A stretch of 64,000 nucleotides of DNA from Streptomyces sp. NBC_00554 (GTDB taxonomy: Bacteria; Actinomycetota; Actinomycetes; Streptomycetales; Streptomycetaceae). Each line of letters opens with the position of its first letter. Position 1 is the stretch's first letter. Made by a program: the position numbers and the translations under genes. The stretch is taken from NCBI RefSeq assembly GCF_041431135.1, contig NZ_CP107799.1, forward strand, positions 4,774,001 to 4,838,000, in the 5' to 3' direction. The notes beneath the pieces are model-generated. The model was not told the origin of the DNA. It saw only the letters and a list, made by a program, of their open reading frames with translations, and ran no database searches. Below, piece after piece: positions 53,701 to 61,627 of this stretch.

Positions 53701-53813
53701 TCGTCCGCATCGGCCGTGACGGCGAACGGGCCGGGACCGACGGTCACGGCGAGGACTGCCAGCGCGGCGACGACGCCCCGGGCGGTCGTACGGGCGGTGG
53801 TACGACGGACCAT
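50736..53813 (-). CDS. Large secreted FG-GAP/VCBS repeat protein
   Basis: 1025 residues from ATG 53813 (TTG one codon earlier is possible), AGGAG upstream. The signal peptide ends near AVTADADEG. Residues 45-640 look like WD/PQQ-type beta-propeller blades (repeated LVLVDLATASVTGDV, LVWYRYNNPVAHVLDRADLS). A FlgD-like Ig segment follows (SVPANWDMRDTKGALVPNGTYTFKL, near 730). Four C-terminal FG-GAP blades come last (DLNGDRRNDVLVRF, DVSGDGRPDLIARN, DLNGDGVGDLLAQD, DITGDGKADIISRD). It is a surface or secreted binding protein, common in Streptomyces, function unknown. Confidence 0.88.
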   Translation of the reverse strand: MVRRTTARTTARGVVAALAVLAVTVGPGPFAVTADADEGVGGTALATEKVFQADRYIPRKDQIHTAGPSGYLHVQEGRSGYLWTSYDTGATTELGDLPRAELPAYLGSSSDVVADVVSPTQKVVLRDLSAGTTTDVALTHGSYTATFGSHVLTQARDTAGNRVLWLYGDGAPADGTLVDGWPTGITTNFSVVGGDSTTAVIGYALASGERHLVLVDLATASVTGDVAVSAAPTSVALSADRLVWYRYNNPVAHVLDRADLSAAETTVTLPGTEGPPSLGIAGRWLVVARTVPSSPSKPADRAGVPLMAVALTGGDPLTLLPHANSSLGTAPDGSLLAVGGADSGHWAVRRVTDTGAATPTLTELTAVPPAAATISQLSLQNGTLATDEPNSSFLGAYYIRRIAADGTPSAPAWQAWDGRGAGPYATGDGRAVTFTAEPDPTVDSYVDSLDHGQGFSVPSAAGTVLDVTGHYAIVNGTSPTKQYVGDFGRAYTSPIVTRSVTAASVWGTGLWTPGSGTGVVTAKDLKTGKTTDTVSTGAPCVPKELQVVGRWIYWSCGTAATAGVWDRTAKKNIPVPSGEALLGDGYLLRHDTAAGALLLTAFADGTAATRRIGDLAAGTSSLRGVTWTVDKFGGPAAYVDADKRIHLVPSEVATQRLAVIESEVRDNAWGSDSADSPWWQWRGQLSKPAASWTATLTSKVTGSVVRTLSGGEASGSVPANWDMRDTKGALVPNGTYTFKLTAPPADGSGPSLTVTQTLKVSNGAAVRRDFTNNGTWAPDGTGDVLTLNSSGVISYRPGNGTGAFGGAMPASGWPSTVTLVPFGDLNGDRRNDVLVRFSSGELRVYRTMHGQAFLTNTPHTSLGKGWNQYNVLTSPGDVSGDGRPDLIARNSSTGAVYLYKGTSSGKLSARVKLYDNWKTYKKIVGVGDLNGDGVGDLLAQDKANNLYRYYGKGNGTFAPRVKLFSAWGGSYNAIVGVGDITGDGKADIISRDTSGNVWRNSGNGKGSFGPRAKIASGWQAYKGVF

Positions 53814-54002
53814 CAACGTCTCCTGGACCTCTCAAACAGAGAAAGGCGTGACGGGACGGCGGCGGCCGATCAGGCGCGCGTTGACGGTGCTGTGAAAATG
53901 TCCAGCCCCCGAGCTGCCCCCCACGCACAGCGGGCATGAGAGTAACAGCAGGCCCAGGCCCATCAGGAGTACCGGGGAAGGAGATCGCGGAGTCGCCTGT
54001 TC

Positions 54003-54617
54003 TCAGCCGGTCGTCCCGGACGGCGTGGTCCCCGTGCTGCCGGGCGCGAGTCCGCAGGTGCCGGACCTCGATGTCCCGTCCTGTCCCGTCAGTTCCACAA
54101 CGACCTGGCCGTCGGGGTCCTGGCTGTAGGCGATCGTGCAGGTCAGCTGACGTAGAGCCGTGCTGTTCAGGCCCTTCAGGGGGAAGGGCAGGCGGGTCGT
54201 GACCCTGCCGCCCGGGGCGGGCTCGACCTCGACGGTCCCGCCGGGGCGGGCGGCGGGAAGGGCGGTGCCCAGGCCCGCGGCCCGGTCCTCCTCGCTCGGA
54301 CCGTCGAGCAACGCCAGGACGACCTGGTCGGGCGTCACCGGTTCCGGCGTTTCTTCGGAGCCCGGCAGCTCGTATCCGAAGAATTCGGCGCTGGACCCGG
54401 CCGGGGACCCGGTGCTCCGGATCACGGGGCTCAGCCCTCCGTCGGGGGAGCGGAAGAAGAGCAGCATCTCGTACTCGCGGTCGAAGAAGGCCTGGAAGCT
54501 GGCGGGACCGCCCGCCTCGATGACGTCGGTCTCCTGGATACCGCAGCCACCGAGCAGCGCTACTAGCGGTACGGCGGCCGCGACGGCGAGAGCGACAGCC
54601 GACACACGTCGCCTCAT
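54003..54617 (-). CDS. Lipoprotein with GerMN-like domain, coupled to a two-component system
   Basis: 204 residues. A basic start and a hydrophobic stretch (VALAVAAAVPLVALLGGC) end in the lipobox LGGC near residue 25. The mature part has a GerMN/sporulation-type pattern (EYEMLLFFRSPDGGLSPVIR, VTPDQVVLALLDGPSEEDRAAGLGTALP, LNSTALRQLTCTIAY). ATG 54617 overlaps the histidine kinase stop (ATGA). It is probably an envelope-located accessory sensor of the kinase, comparable in arrangement to lipoproteins encoded with other Streptomyces kinases. Confidence 0.82.
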   Translation of the reverse strand: MRRRVSAVALAVAAAVPLVALLGGCGIQETDVIEAGGPASFQAFFDREYEMLLFFRSPDGGLSPVIRSTGSPAGSSAEFFGYELPGSEETPEPVTPDQVVLALLDGPSEEDRAAGLGTALPAARPGGTVEVEPAPGGRVTTRLPFPLKGLNSTALRQLTCTIAYSQDPDGQVVVELTGQDGTSRSGTCGLAPGSTGTTPSGTTG

Positions 54618-56089
54618 CCGCCGGCCCCCTCCCCCTCCACGTGTAGCGGTATCTCGACGGCGAAGACGGCACCGCCCCCGGGGCGGTTCCCCGCATAGAT
54701 CGTTCCGCCGTGCAGTTTCACGTTCTCCAGGGTGATCGCAAGTCCCAGGCCGCTGCCGGCCGAGCGGGTGCGGGCCGCGTCGGCCTTGTAGAAGCGGTCG
54801 AAGATGTGCGGGAGCGCTTCGGGGCGGATGCCGGGTCCGCTGTCCACGACGTCGGCGATCAGCACGTGCGGGCCCGGGGAGCGTGGCTCGGTGCGCAGTC
54901 GTACGGTGACGGGCGCGCCGCCGTGCCGCAGGGCGTTGCCGACGAGGTTGGCGATCACGACGTCGAAGCGGCGCGGGTCGAGGCGGGCCCGGATGCCGTC
55001 GGGGAGTTCGGTGCGGATCCGGTCGTCGGTCCAGTGCCTGTGGTTGAGGGTCTTGCGGATGGCCTCGGCGACGTCGACCTCGTCGGCGTTCAGTTCGGCC
55101 GCGCGGGCGTCGAAGCGGGAGATCTCCATCAGGTCCTCGACGAGCACGGCGAGCTTTCCGGTCTCCGCGCTGACCAGCCGGACCGCCCGGGCGGTGTCGG
55201 CGTCCAGGCCGTCCGCGTCCTCGTCGAGGACCTCTGTGACGGCGAGCATTCCGGCGAGGGGGGTGCGCAGTTCGTGCGAGACGTCGGAGGCGAAGCGGCG
55301 GGCGCGTTCCTCGGCCTCGCGCAACTCGCGTACAGAATGCTCCAGTTGGCCCGCCGACTTGTTGAAGGTCCGTGCCAGGTCGGCCAGTTCGTCGCTGCCG
55401 CGCACCGGAATCCGGGTGTCGAGTCGGCCGCTGCCCATGTGCAGGGCAGCCTCGCGCAGTTTGCGCACCGGGCGCAGCACGCTGCGCGCGGCGATCAGGC
55501 CGGGTATCAGCGAGACGGCGAGGCCTGGCAGGGCGCCGTCCCGGCCTGCCATGAGGAGGGCGTCGACGTTGACCTGCTCGTCGGTCATCCGCATGACGGC
55601 GTACAGGACCAGTCCGCTGGGCAGCTCGCTGTCCGGGCTCGCCTTGAAGACCATGGGCATGGCGATGGTCAGGTAGGGGACGCCGTCCTTGACGACCCGC
55701 TCGAAGCTGCCGTGGGGGGACCGTGCGGCGCGGCGCAGTTCGGGTGTGATGACGGTGGAGACGGGGTTCTCGCCCGAGGAGGCGCGGACCGACCCGTACT
55801 CGGCGAACACCACCCAGGGGTGGGGCTTGCCCTTGCGGGCGATGTCTCGCAGGAGTTCATCCAGGTCGTCCCCTCCCAGCACGGGCAGCGCGAAGGCCGT
55901 CGTCTCGACGTGTTCACGGAACGAGTTGACCGCCGTGTCCTGGGCGGTCTGGAGCACCGCGTTGCGGGCCTCGCGGTAGGTCAGCGCGGCCGTCGTGCCG
56001 GCGCTGACGGCGGCGACCAGCAGGAAGGCGAGCATCAGCCGCGTACGCAGCCCGAACGCCCTGACCCGCGACCGCTCACCGCTGCTCAC
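54614..56089 (-). CDS. Sensor histidine kinase
   Basis: 491 residues; GTG 56089 overlaps the response-regulator stop (GTGA). Two membrane helices (LMLAFLLVAAVSAGTTAAL and GLAVSLIPGLIAARSVL) flank an outer sensor domain (about 40-190). HAMP follows with LRPVRKLREAALHMGSGRLDTRIPVRGSDELADL. The phospho-acceptor helix has FASDVSHELRTPLAGML. The ATPase has LVGNALRHGG, VDSGPGIRPEALPHIFDRFY and GSGLGLAI. It pairs with the response regulator directly upstream and the lipoprotein downstream. Confidence 0.95.
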   Translation of the reverse strand: MSSGERSRVRAFGLRTRLMLAFLLVAAVSAGTTAALTYREARNAVLQTAQDTAVNSFREHVETTAFALPVLGGDDLDELLRDIARKGKPHPWVVFAEYGSVRASSGENPVSTVITPELRRAARSPHGSFERVVKDGVPYLTIAMPMVFKASPDSELPSGLVLYAVMRMTDEQVNVDALLMAGRDGALPGLAVSLIPGLIAARSVLRPVRKLREAALHMGSGRLDTRIPVRGSDELADLARTFNKSAGQLEHSVRELREAEERARRFASDVSHELRTPLAGMLAVTEVLDEDADGLDADTARAVRLVSAETGKLAVLVEDLMEISRFDARAAELNADEVDVAEAIRKTLNHRHWTDDRIRTELPDGIRARLDPRRFDVVIANLVGNALRHGGAPVTVRLRTEPRSPGPHVLIADVVDSGPGIRPEALPHIFDRFYKADAARTRSAGSGLGLAITLENVKLHGGTIYAGNRPGGGAVFAVEIPLHVEGEGAGG

Positions 56090-56769
56090 AGGGGCCCGAA
56101 GCGGTAGCCGAAGCCCCGCAGTGTCTGGACGTAGCGGGGGCTGCCGACCTCGTCCTCGATCTTGCCGCGCAGCCGGGCGACGCACGCGTCGACCAGTCGG
56201 GCGTCGGCGTGGAAGGTGTGCTCCCAGACGTGCTCAAGGAGTTGCTGCCTGCTGAACACCTGCTCGGGGGCGCCGGACAGGTGCAGCAGGAGCTTGAGCT
56301 CGGAGGGGGCGAGCGCGAGCGGCCGGCCGGCTTTGCTGACGGTCAGTCCGACCCGGTCGACGGTGAGTTCGCCGTAGACCTCGATGGCCGGGCGGCCCGA
56401 ACCGCTGTCGTCGATGCGGCGCAGTACGGCGCGGATCCGGGCCTCGATCACCTCGGGACGGGCGGGCTTGACGATGTAGTCGTCGGCACCGGCCTCCAGG
56501 CCGATGACCACGTCGAAGTCGTCGCCGCGCGCGGTGAGCATGATGATCGGCAGCTGGCTGTGGTCGCGGACCTGCCGGCAGACCTGTACGCCGTTCATGC
56601 CGGGCAGCATCAGGTCCAGCAGCAGCAGATCGGGCCGGAATTCGGCCATCGCGGCGAGGCCGGCCTCGCCGGTCGCGGCCGCCCGTACCTCGTGGCCGCG
56701 GCGGCGCAGACCGAGTTCGACCCCCTCGCGTACGGAAGGGTCGTCCTCGATGAGGAGCACGCGGGGCAT
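56086..56769 (-). CDS. OmpR-family response regulator
   Basis: 227 residues. The receiver domain has EDDPSVREG, the phospho-Asp in LLLLDLMLPGMNG (near 51), TARGDDFDVV and the conserved Lys in DYIVKPA. The winged-helix output has LAPSELKLLLHLSGAPEQVFSRQQLLEHVW and VDACVARLRGKIEDE...YVQTLRGFGYRF. It is the first gene of the regulator-kinase-lipoprotein operon, linked by two 4-base overlaps. Confidence 0.95.
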   Translation of the reverse strand: MPRVLLIEDDPSVREGVELGLRRRGHEVRAAATGEAGLAAMAEFRPDLLLLDLMLPGMNGVQVCRQVRDHSQLPIIMLTARGDDFDVVIGLEAGADDYIVKPARPEVIEARIRAVLRRIDDSGSGRPAIEVYGELTVDRVGLTVSKAGRPLALAPSELKLLLHLSGAPEQVFSRQQLLEHVWEHTFHADARLVDACVARLRGKIEDEVGSPRYVQTLRGFGYRFGPL

Positions 56770-56792
56770 CGGCGGTTCTCCCTAGGTGATGG

Positions 56793-58418
56793 TCAGGTCC
56801 GGGTGCGTCTGCGGCGTACGCCGGAGAGCAGCGCGTCGAGTTCGGCGAGGCGCAGTGGACGGGCGAGCACAGCGAAGGTGAGGACGACAACAGCCGCCCC
56901 GGCAGTTGCGGCGACCAGGGACCCCGCTCGTGCCGTGCCCAGGGCCGCGAAGTGGCCGAGCGCGGTGGCGGGGACGGCGGCGAGCAGCAGCCGCGCGTGG
57001 GCGCCGACGGCGGACGAGCGCAGGGGGCGTACGACCGCGAGCCGGCGGCTCAGCACCAGGCCGGTCACCGCCCAGCCCGCGCACAGCGCCAGGGAGTACG
57101 CCGCCGCCATGCCCGTCACGGCCCAGCGGGCCGGCAGCAGGTGTGCGGCGGCCAGGGACAGTCCCGCATTCAGGGCGACGATCACGAGGTTGAGCAGGAA
57201 CGGCGTACGGGTGTCGGAGAGCGCGTAGAAGGCGCGGGACAGGACGTACTGGCCCGACAGGGCGAGAAGTCCCGGCGCGAAGGCCATCAGGATCCCGGCC
57301 ATGGCGGCCGTGTCGTCGGCGCCCGTCCTGCCGTACCCGAAGACGAGGGCCATCACCGGCTGGGCGAGGGCGAACAGCGCGCAGGCGGCGGGGACCACGG
57401 CGGAGGCGCAGATGCGCAGGGCGTGGGAGACGTCGCGGCGCATGGCGTCGGTGTCCCCGTCGGCGGCGGCCGCGCTCATCCGGGGCATCAGCGCGGTCAC
57501 CACGGAGACCGTGATGATGCCGTGCGGTACGACCCACAGGGCATAGGCGTTGTTGTACGCGCCGTATCCGGGGCCGCCGTCGAGGCCCGCGGTGGTGGCA
57601 AGGCGGGTGGTGACCCAGTACGCGGCCTGGTTGGCCAGGACAAGGAGCACCAGCCAGCCGGCCGCCCGCAGGGGGCGGGTCAGTCCGCTGCCGCGCCAGT
57701 CGAATCGGGGCCGCCAGCGGAAGCGGGCCGCGCGCAGCGCGGGGACGAGGGCGAGTGCCTGGACGGCGATACCGGCGGTCGTGCCCCAGCCGAGCACGGC
57801 GGTCTCGGTCGCGGTGAGCGTGTCGCCGCCGCCCATGGCGAGGGCCAGGTACAGCCCGAACACGGTCATCACGACAAGGTTGTTGAGGACCGGCGACCAC
57901 ATCATCGCGCCGAACCGGCCGCGGGCGTTGAGTACTTGGCCGAGCAGGGTGAACAGGCCGAGGAAGAAGATCTGGGGCAGGCAGTAGCGGGCGAGCGCGG
58001 TGGTCATGGCCGCCTGCGGGCCGGTGTAGTCGGTGTACGCGTCGATGATCGCGGGAGCCGCCCACACCGCGGTCGCGGTGATCGCCAGCAGGGCGAGGAC
58101 GCAGACGGTGACGAGCCGGTCGGTGTACGCCGTACCGCCGTCGTCGTGCTCCTTGGCGGCCTTGACCAGCTCGGGCACGAAGACGGCGTTCAGCGCGCCG
58201 CCGAGGAGCAGCATGTAGACGATGGTGGGCAGGGCGTTGCCGACCGCGTAACCGTCGGCGACCGGGCCGATGGTGCCGAGCGCTGCCGCGACGACGGCGG
58301 AGCGGGCGAAGCCGGTGGCTCGGGAGACGATGGATCCGGCGGCCATGACGGCGCTGCCGCGGGCCGCCGTCTTCGTCGGTGCGGTGGTGGTCGGGGTCGT
58401 CGGGGCCGTCTGCGTCAT
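56793..58418 (-). CDS. MurJ/MviN-type lipid II flippase-like membrane protein
   Basis: 541 residues from ATG 58418 (MTQTAPTTPTTTAPTK), overlapping the FemX-like stop (ATGA). Thirteen or fourteen membrane helices. The MviN/MurJ pattern is present: GSIVSRATGFARSAVVAAALG, GDAY-like DGYAVGNALPTIVYMLLLGGALNAVFVPEL, GQVLNARGRFGAMMWSPVLNN, PHGIITVSVVTALMPRMS and RAFYALSDTRTPF. Streptomyces have several MurJ paralogues. Coupling with a cross-bridge transferase supports a role in moving a cell-wall or related lipid-linked precursor. Confidence 0.85.
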   Translation of the reverse strand: MTQTAPTTPTTTAPTKTAARGSAVMAAGSIVSRATGFARSAVVAAALGTIGPVADGYAVGNALPTIVYMLLLGGALNAVFVPELVKAAKEHDDGGTAYTDRLVTVCVLALLAITATAVWAAPAIIDAYTDYTGPQAAMTTALARYCLPQIFFLGLFTLLGQVLNARGRFGAMMWSPVLNNLVVMTVFGLYLALAMGGGDTLTATETAVLGWGTTAGIAVQALALVPALRAARFRWRPRFDWRGSGLTRPLRAAGWLVLLVLANQAAYWVTTRLATTAGLDGGPGYGAYNNAYALWVVPHGIITVSVVTALMPRMSAAAADGDTDAMRRDVSHALRICASAVVPAACALFALAQPVMALVFGYGRTGADDTAAMAGILMAFAPGLLALSGQYVLSRAFYALSDTRTPFLLNLVIVALNAGLSLAAAHLLPARWAVTGMAAAYSLALCAGWAVTGLVLSRRLAVVRPLRSSAVGAHARLLLAAVPATALGHFAALGTARAGSLVAATAGAAVVVLTFAVLARPLRLAELDALLSGVRRRRTRT

Positions 58419-59611
58419 CGGCGGTTCAGGTACGCCTGGAAGGCGCGGTGGAGCGCGTGGTTGGCGCTGCCGCCCAATGGTCTCTCCCACTCCCCCAACG
58501 TCTCGACGACCTGTCCCCCGGTGCCGAGCTTCCACCGCAGCAGTCCGTACGTACGTTCCTCAGGATCGAGAGTGGAGGGTACCCCGCGCATGTCGTAGAC
58601 GTCGGCGCCGAGGGCGTGGGCGTCAAGGAGCATCCGCCACTGCAGGGCGTTGGAGGGCCGGACCTCGCGGCGGTGGTCGGCCGAGGCGCCGGTCTGGTAC
58701 CAGGCCCGGCGGCCCACCGTGATCATCGTGTGGGCGGCGAGGATCTCTCCCTGGTGACGGGCGAGGTACAGCTTCATCCGGCCCGGTTCCTCGGCGTTGA
58801 GCGCGGCGTACTGGCGCTCGTAGTAGGCGAGCGAGCGGCCGAGCCGGAAACCGTCGCGTCGCTCGGTGATGCCCAACAGCCGGTGGAACTCGGGGAGTTC
58901 GGCCGCACTGCCCACCACCACCTCCACGCCCTCCTTCCGGGCTCGGCGTACATTGCGGCGCCACTCCTGGTTGAGCCCGGACCACAGGTCCTCCGTGGTG
59001 CGTCCGGCGAGCGGCACATGGAAGACGTGCCGGGGCTGGGCATCCCCATCCGTTCCGGTCCCGTCACCACCGCAGCGGCGCCAGCCCCGGGCCCGCAGCC
59101 GCTCGGCGACGGCGGTGCCGAGCGGGTCGACCTCACTGGCGAGGACGTCACCCAGGCGTCGGCCAGGGCCGGCGAGCGGCTTGAGCAGGGCGGCGTCCCA
59201 GCGCCGGTAGGCGGGCGACGGGCCGATGCGCACGGCGAAGGCGCCCGTGCGGCGCAGGTGTTCAAGCAGCTGACCGAGCCAGCCGTCGACATCGGGGTCG
59301 TTCCAGTCGGCGACGGGCCCTTCTGGGAGGTAGGCGAAGTACTTGCGGGTGCCGGGGAACTGCCGCAGCAGGACCAGGGCCACGCCGGTCAGTCGGCCTG
59401 CCTCCGGATCCGGCCCCCAGCCGAGCAGTTGGGAGCGCCAGCCCTCCTTGACGTCGGCCCAGGACGGGCACTGGAGGAAACCGGCGCCGAGGGCGGCGCC
59501 GTCGGGGGACGCGAGGAAGGCGCGGTAGGTCTCCGCGGTGATGGGTCGCAGGGCCACGCCCGGGTTCCGTGGCTGGGGCACGCGGCTGGGCGGCACGAGC
59601 AGCGCTGACAC
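58415..59611 (-). CDS. FemX-like peptidoglycan bridge aminoacyltransferase
   Basis: 398 residues from GTG 59611 with GGAGAGG upstream. Two GNAT-like FemABX domains: PSWADVKEGWRSQLLGWGP, YFAYLPEGPVADW, FAVRIGPSP, then a helical part WSGLNQEWRRNVRRARKEGVEVVVG and the second domain MKLYLARHQGEILAAHTMITVGRRAWYQTGAS, with the C-terminal DMRGVPSTLDPEERTYGLLRWKLGTGGQVVE. Such enzymes add Gly to the third residue of lipid II using glycyl-tRNA. It overlaps the MurJ-like gene. Whether it is the main FemX or a paralogue cannot be decided here. Confidence 0.87.
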   Translation of the reverse strand: MSALLVPPSRVPQPRNPGVALRPITAETYRAFLASPDGAALGAGFLQCPSWADVKEGWRSQLLGWGPDPEAGRLTGVALVLLRQFPGTRKYFAYLPEGPVADWNDPDVDGWLGQLLEHLRRTGAFAVRIGPSPAYRRWDAALLKPLAGPGRRLGDVLASEVDPLGTAVAERLRARGWRRCGGDGTGTDGDAQPRHVFHVPLAGRTTEDLWSGLNQEWRRNVRRARKEGVEVVVGSAAELPEFHRLLGITERRDGFRLGRSLAYYERQYAALNAEEPGRMKLYLARHQGEILAAHTMITVGRRAWYQTGASADHRREVRPSNALQWRMLLDAHALGADVYDMRGVPSTLDPEERTYGLLRWKLGTGGQVVETLGEWERPLGGSANHALHRAFQAYLNRR

Positions 59612-59844
59612 AGTCTGAGCCTCTCCTTCTCCCCGGGCCTTTTCGCGGGCCTTTTCGCGGGGTTGCAAAGGATGCTCACAGCGGACCATGACCGCTCCGC
59701 GCGGTGAGTGTGACGGGACCATGACCGTTCCTCACCAGTCGTCGTCACATTGCTCCACAGCGGCTGACCTCGGGTTTTACGGCTCTACAGTCACGACATC
59801 GCCGACTCGGCCAACCCCTTTTCTCACCCTTCCCGGAGGTCCCG

Positions 59845-61074
59845 TTGTCCCGGTTGCCCCGCACACGCGTACTCGCCCATGCCCGCGTCCGGGCCGCCGT
59901 GGTAGCCGCCGCCACGGCCGCCCTGCTGGCGCCGCTCGCCGCCTGCTCGTCGAGCGGATCCTCCGGTGCCCAGGACACCAAGCCGGACGCCAAGCCGGGC
60001 GCCGCCGACCGCCCTGTCACGGTCACCGTCACACCCACGGGAGAACAGGTCCCGGCGGGCAAGCCCGTGAAGGTCACGGCCGCGGGCGGCCGGCTCACCT
60101 CGGTGACCGTCGCCGACGCCGAGGGCCACCGGCTGGCCGGCAAGGTCGCCGCCGACGGCCGGTCCTGGGTCTCCGACCGCAAGGCCATACCCGGCGCGGC
60201 TTACACGGTGACGACGGCGACCAGGACCGAGGGCGGAACCGCCAAGAGCACCAAGGCCACCTTCACCACGGCTCCGGCGGACAAGGTCAACAAGGTCGAC
60301 TGGCGACCGGGCGCCAACTCCACCGTCGGCATCGCCCAGCCGATCTCCCTGGTCTTCGACAACCCGGTGAAGAACCGGGCCGAGGTCGAGAAGCAGCTCA
60401 GGATCACCACCTCGAACAACACCGAGGGCTCCTGGGGCTGGATAACCGACTGGTCGGGCAGGGACCGGGTGGACTGGCGGCCCAAGACGTACTGGAAGCC
60501 AGGGACCAAGGTCACGCTGAACGGCGAGTTGAACGGCACCGACTCGGGCGCGGCCGGCGGCTGGTTCGTACGCGACTACACGACCACCTTCACCATCGGC
60601 GCCCAGCAGATCGTCAAGGTCGACCTCGACAGCCACCAACTCACCCTCGTACGCGACGGCGAGACGGTCCGGCGCATACCGGTCTCCGGTGGCACACCCG
60701 GCGGTGACAAGCGCTCCTGGCGCGGAACCGCCGTGCTCATGGCCAAGGAGGGCACGATCAACATGAACTCCGAGACGGTGGGCCTGGGCGACGCCTACGA
60801 CAAGATGGTCAACTCCTCGATGCGGCTGACCTGGTCGGGCATGTACGCGCACGCCGCCCCGTGGAACGCCCGCTACTTCGGCAACTCCAACCACAGTTCC
60901 GGATGTATAGGGATGAGCGACGCGAACGCGTCCTGGTTCTACGGGCAGGTGCGGCCGGGCGACCCGTTCGAGATCACCGGCAAGGACACCAAGGGTGTGG
61001 TCGCGCCCGGGAACGGGTTCGGTGCGTGGAATCTCTCGTGGAGCGAGTGGCAGGAGAAGAGCGCGCTGCGGTGA
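59845..61074 (+). CDS. L,D-transpeptidase lipoprotein (LdtMt2-like)
   Basis: 409 residues, TTG 59845 with CCCGGAGG eight bases upstream. The lipobox is LAAC near residue 34 (ALLAPLAACSSSG). Two Ig-like domains follow (about 60-250; WRPGANSTVGIAQPISLVFDNPV, DWRPKTYWKPGTKVTLNGEL). The YkuD catalytic domain (about 250-370) has SNHSSGCIGMSD, the HxxSxGCxxM active site with Cys nucleophile. It forms 3-3 peptidoglycan cross-links outside the membrane. A tail IgD-like segment with a final Trp pair (WNLSWSEWQ) resembles mycobacterial Ldts. Confidence 0.95.
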   Translation: MSRLPRTRVLAHARVRAAVVAAATAALLAPLAACSSSGSSGAQDTKPDAKPGAADRPVTVTVTPTGEQVPAGKPVKVTAAGGRLTSVTVADAEGHRLAGKVAADGRSWVSDRKAIPGAAYTVTTATRTEGGTAKSTKATFTTAPADKVNKVDWRPGANSTVGIAQPISLVFDNPVKNRAEVEKQLRITTSNNTEGSWGWITDWSGRDRVDWRPKTYWKPGTKVTLNGELNGTDSGAAGGWFVRDYTTTFTIGAQQIVKVDLDSHQLTLVRDGETVRRIPVSGGTPGGDKRSWRGTAVLMAKEGTINMNSETVGLGDAYDKMVNSSMRLTWSGMYAHAAPWNARYFGNSNHSSGCIGMSDANASWFYGQVRPGDPFEITGKDTKGVVAPGNGFGAWNLSWSEWQEKSALR

Positions 61075-61094
61075 GGCGACAAGGCAAGTGACGC

Positions 61095-61130
61095 CGCCGC
61101 TCGCGCCGGGGGGGGCCGGCGCGAGCGGCG
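61095..61130. terminator. Rho-independent terminator between Ldt and I36-like genes
   Basis: A 15-bp perfect stem (CGCCGCTCGCGCCGG / CCGGCGCGAGCGGCG) with a six-G loop between converging genes. Confidence 0.85.
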
Positions 61131-61154
61131 GGGGTGGTCAGTGGTGACGATGGG

Positions 61155-61577
61155 TCAGCAGGGGCCGTTCACCCAGCGGTTGGCCTCGCCCTGGTCGTTC
61201 GCCACCTCGTCCCACTTGTTGCCCCAGCCCTTGTCCAGGCAGAAGGAGTTCCCGCCGTAGCCGTTGTCCGCGAAGACCTCCACGGAGCTGTACGAGCTTC
61301 CGGTGCCGTTGTTGAACCAGGACGAGTCCTCGTGGGCGATGTACCGGTTGTCGGTGTCCGACCAGATGGGGTTGTCGAACTGGAACTTGGCAATGCCTGC
61401 GTCGGCGAGGTCGTAGTTGATCCCCTTGTAGACGCACAGGAACCCCTCCGGGCAGTTGCCGGGATTCTCCCGGCTCCAGGTGGGCTTCGTGCCCCCGGCC
61501 TGGGCGGTGGTGGCGGCGATCGGAATCAGGGTGGCGGCCAGGGCCAGCCCCAGCAGGGCGCGCTTGGTGATGCGCAT
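61155..61577 (-). CDS. Secreted peptidase-inhibitor-I36-like protein
   Basis: 140 residues from ATG 61577 with AGAAGGAG upstream. The signal peptide (KRALLGLALAATLIPIAATTAQA-GG) precedes a small cysteine-containing beta/gamma-crystallin-like domain: CPEGFLCVYKGINYDLADAGIAKFQF, SSYSSVEVFADNGYGGNSFCLDKGWGN. This is the pattern of peptidase inhibitor family I36 of Streptomyces. It may inhibit extracellular proteases. Transcribed from or together with the lipoprotein gene 50 bases upstream; that spacer has a tandem GGGTTACTTG repeat. Confidence 0.85.
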   Translation of the reverse strand: MRITKRALLGLALAATLIPIAATTAQAGGTKPTWSRENPGNCPEGFLCVYKGINYDLADAGIAKFQFDNPIWSDTDNRYIAHEDSSWFNNGTGSSYSSVEVFADNGYGGNSFCLDKGWGNKWDEVANDQGEANRWVNGPC

Positions 61578-61627
61578 GGCGTTCTCCTTCTGGTGGGTTA
61601 CTTGATGGGTTACTTGGTGGTGCGGTC

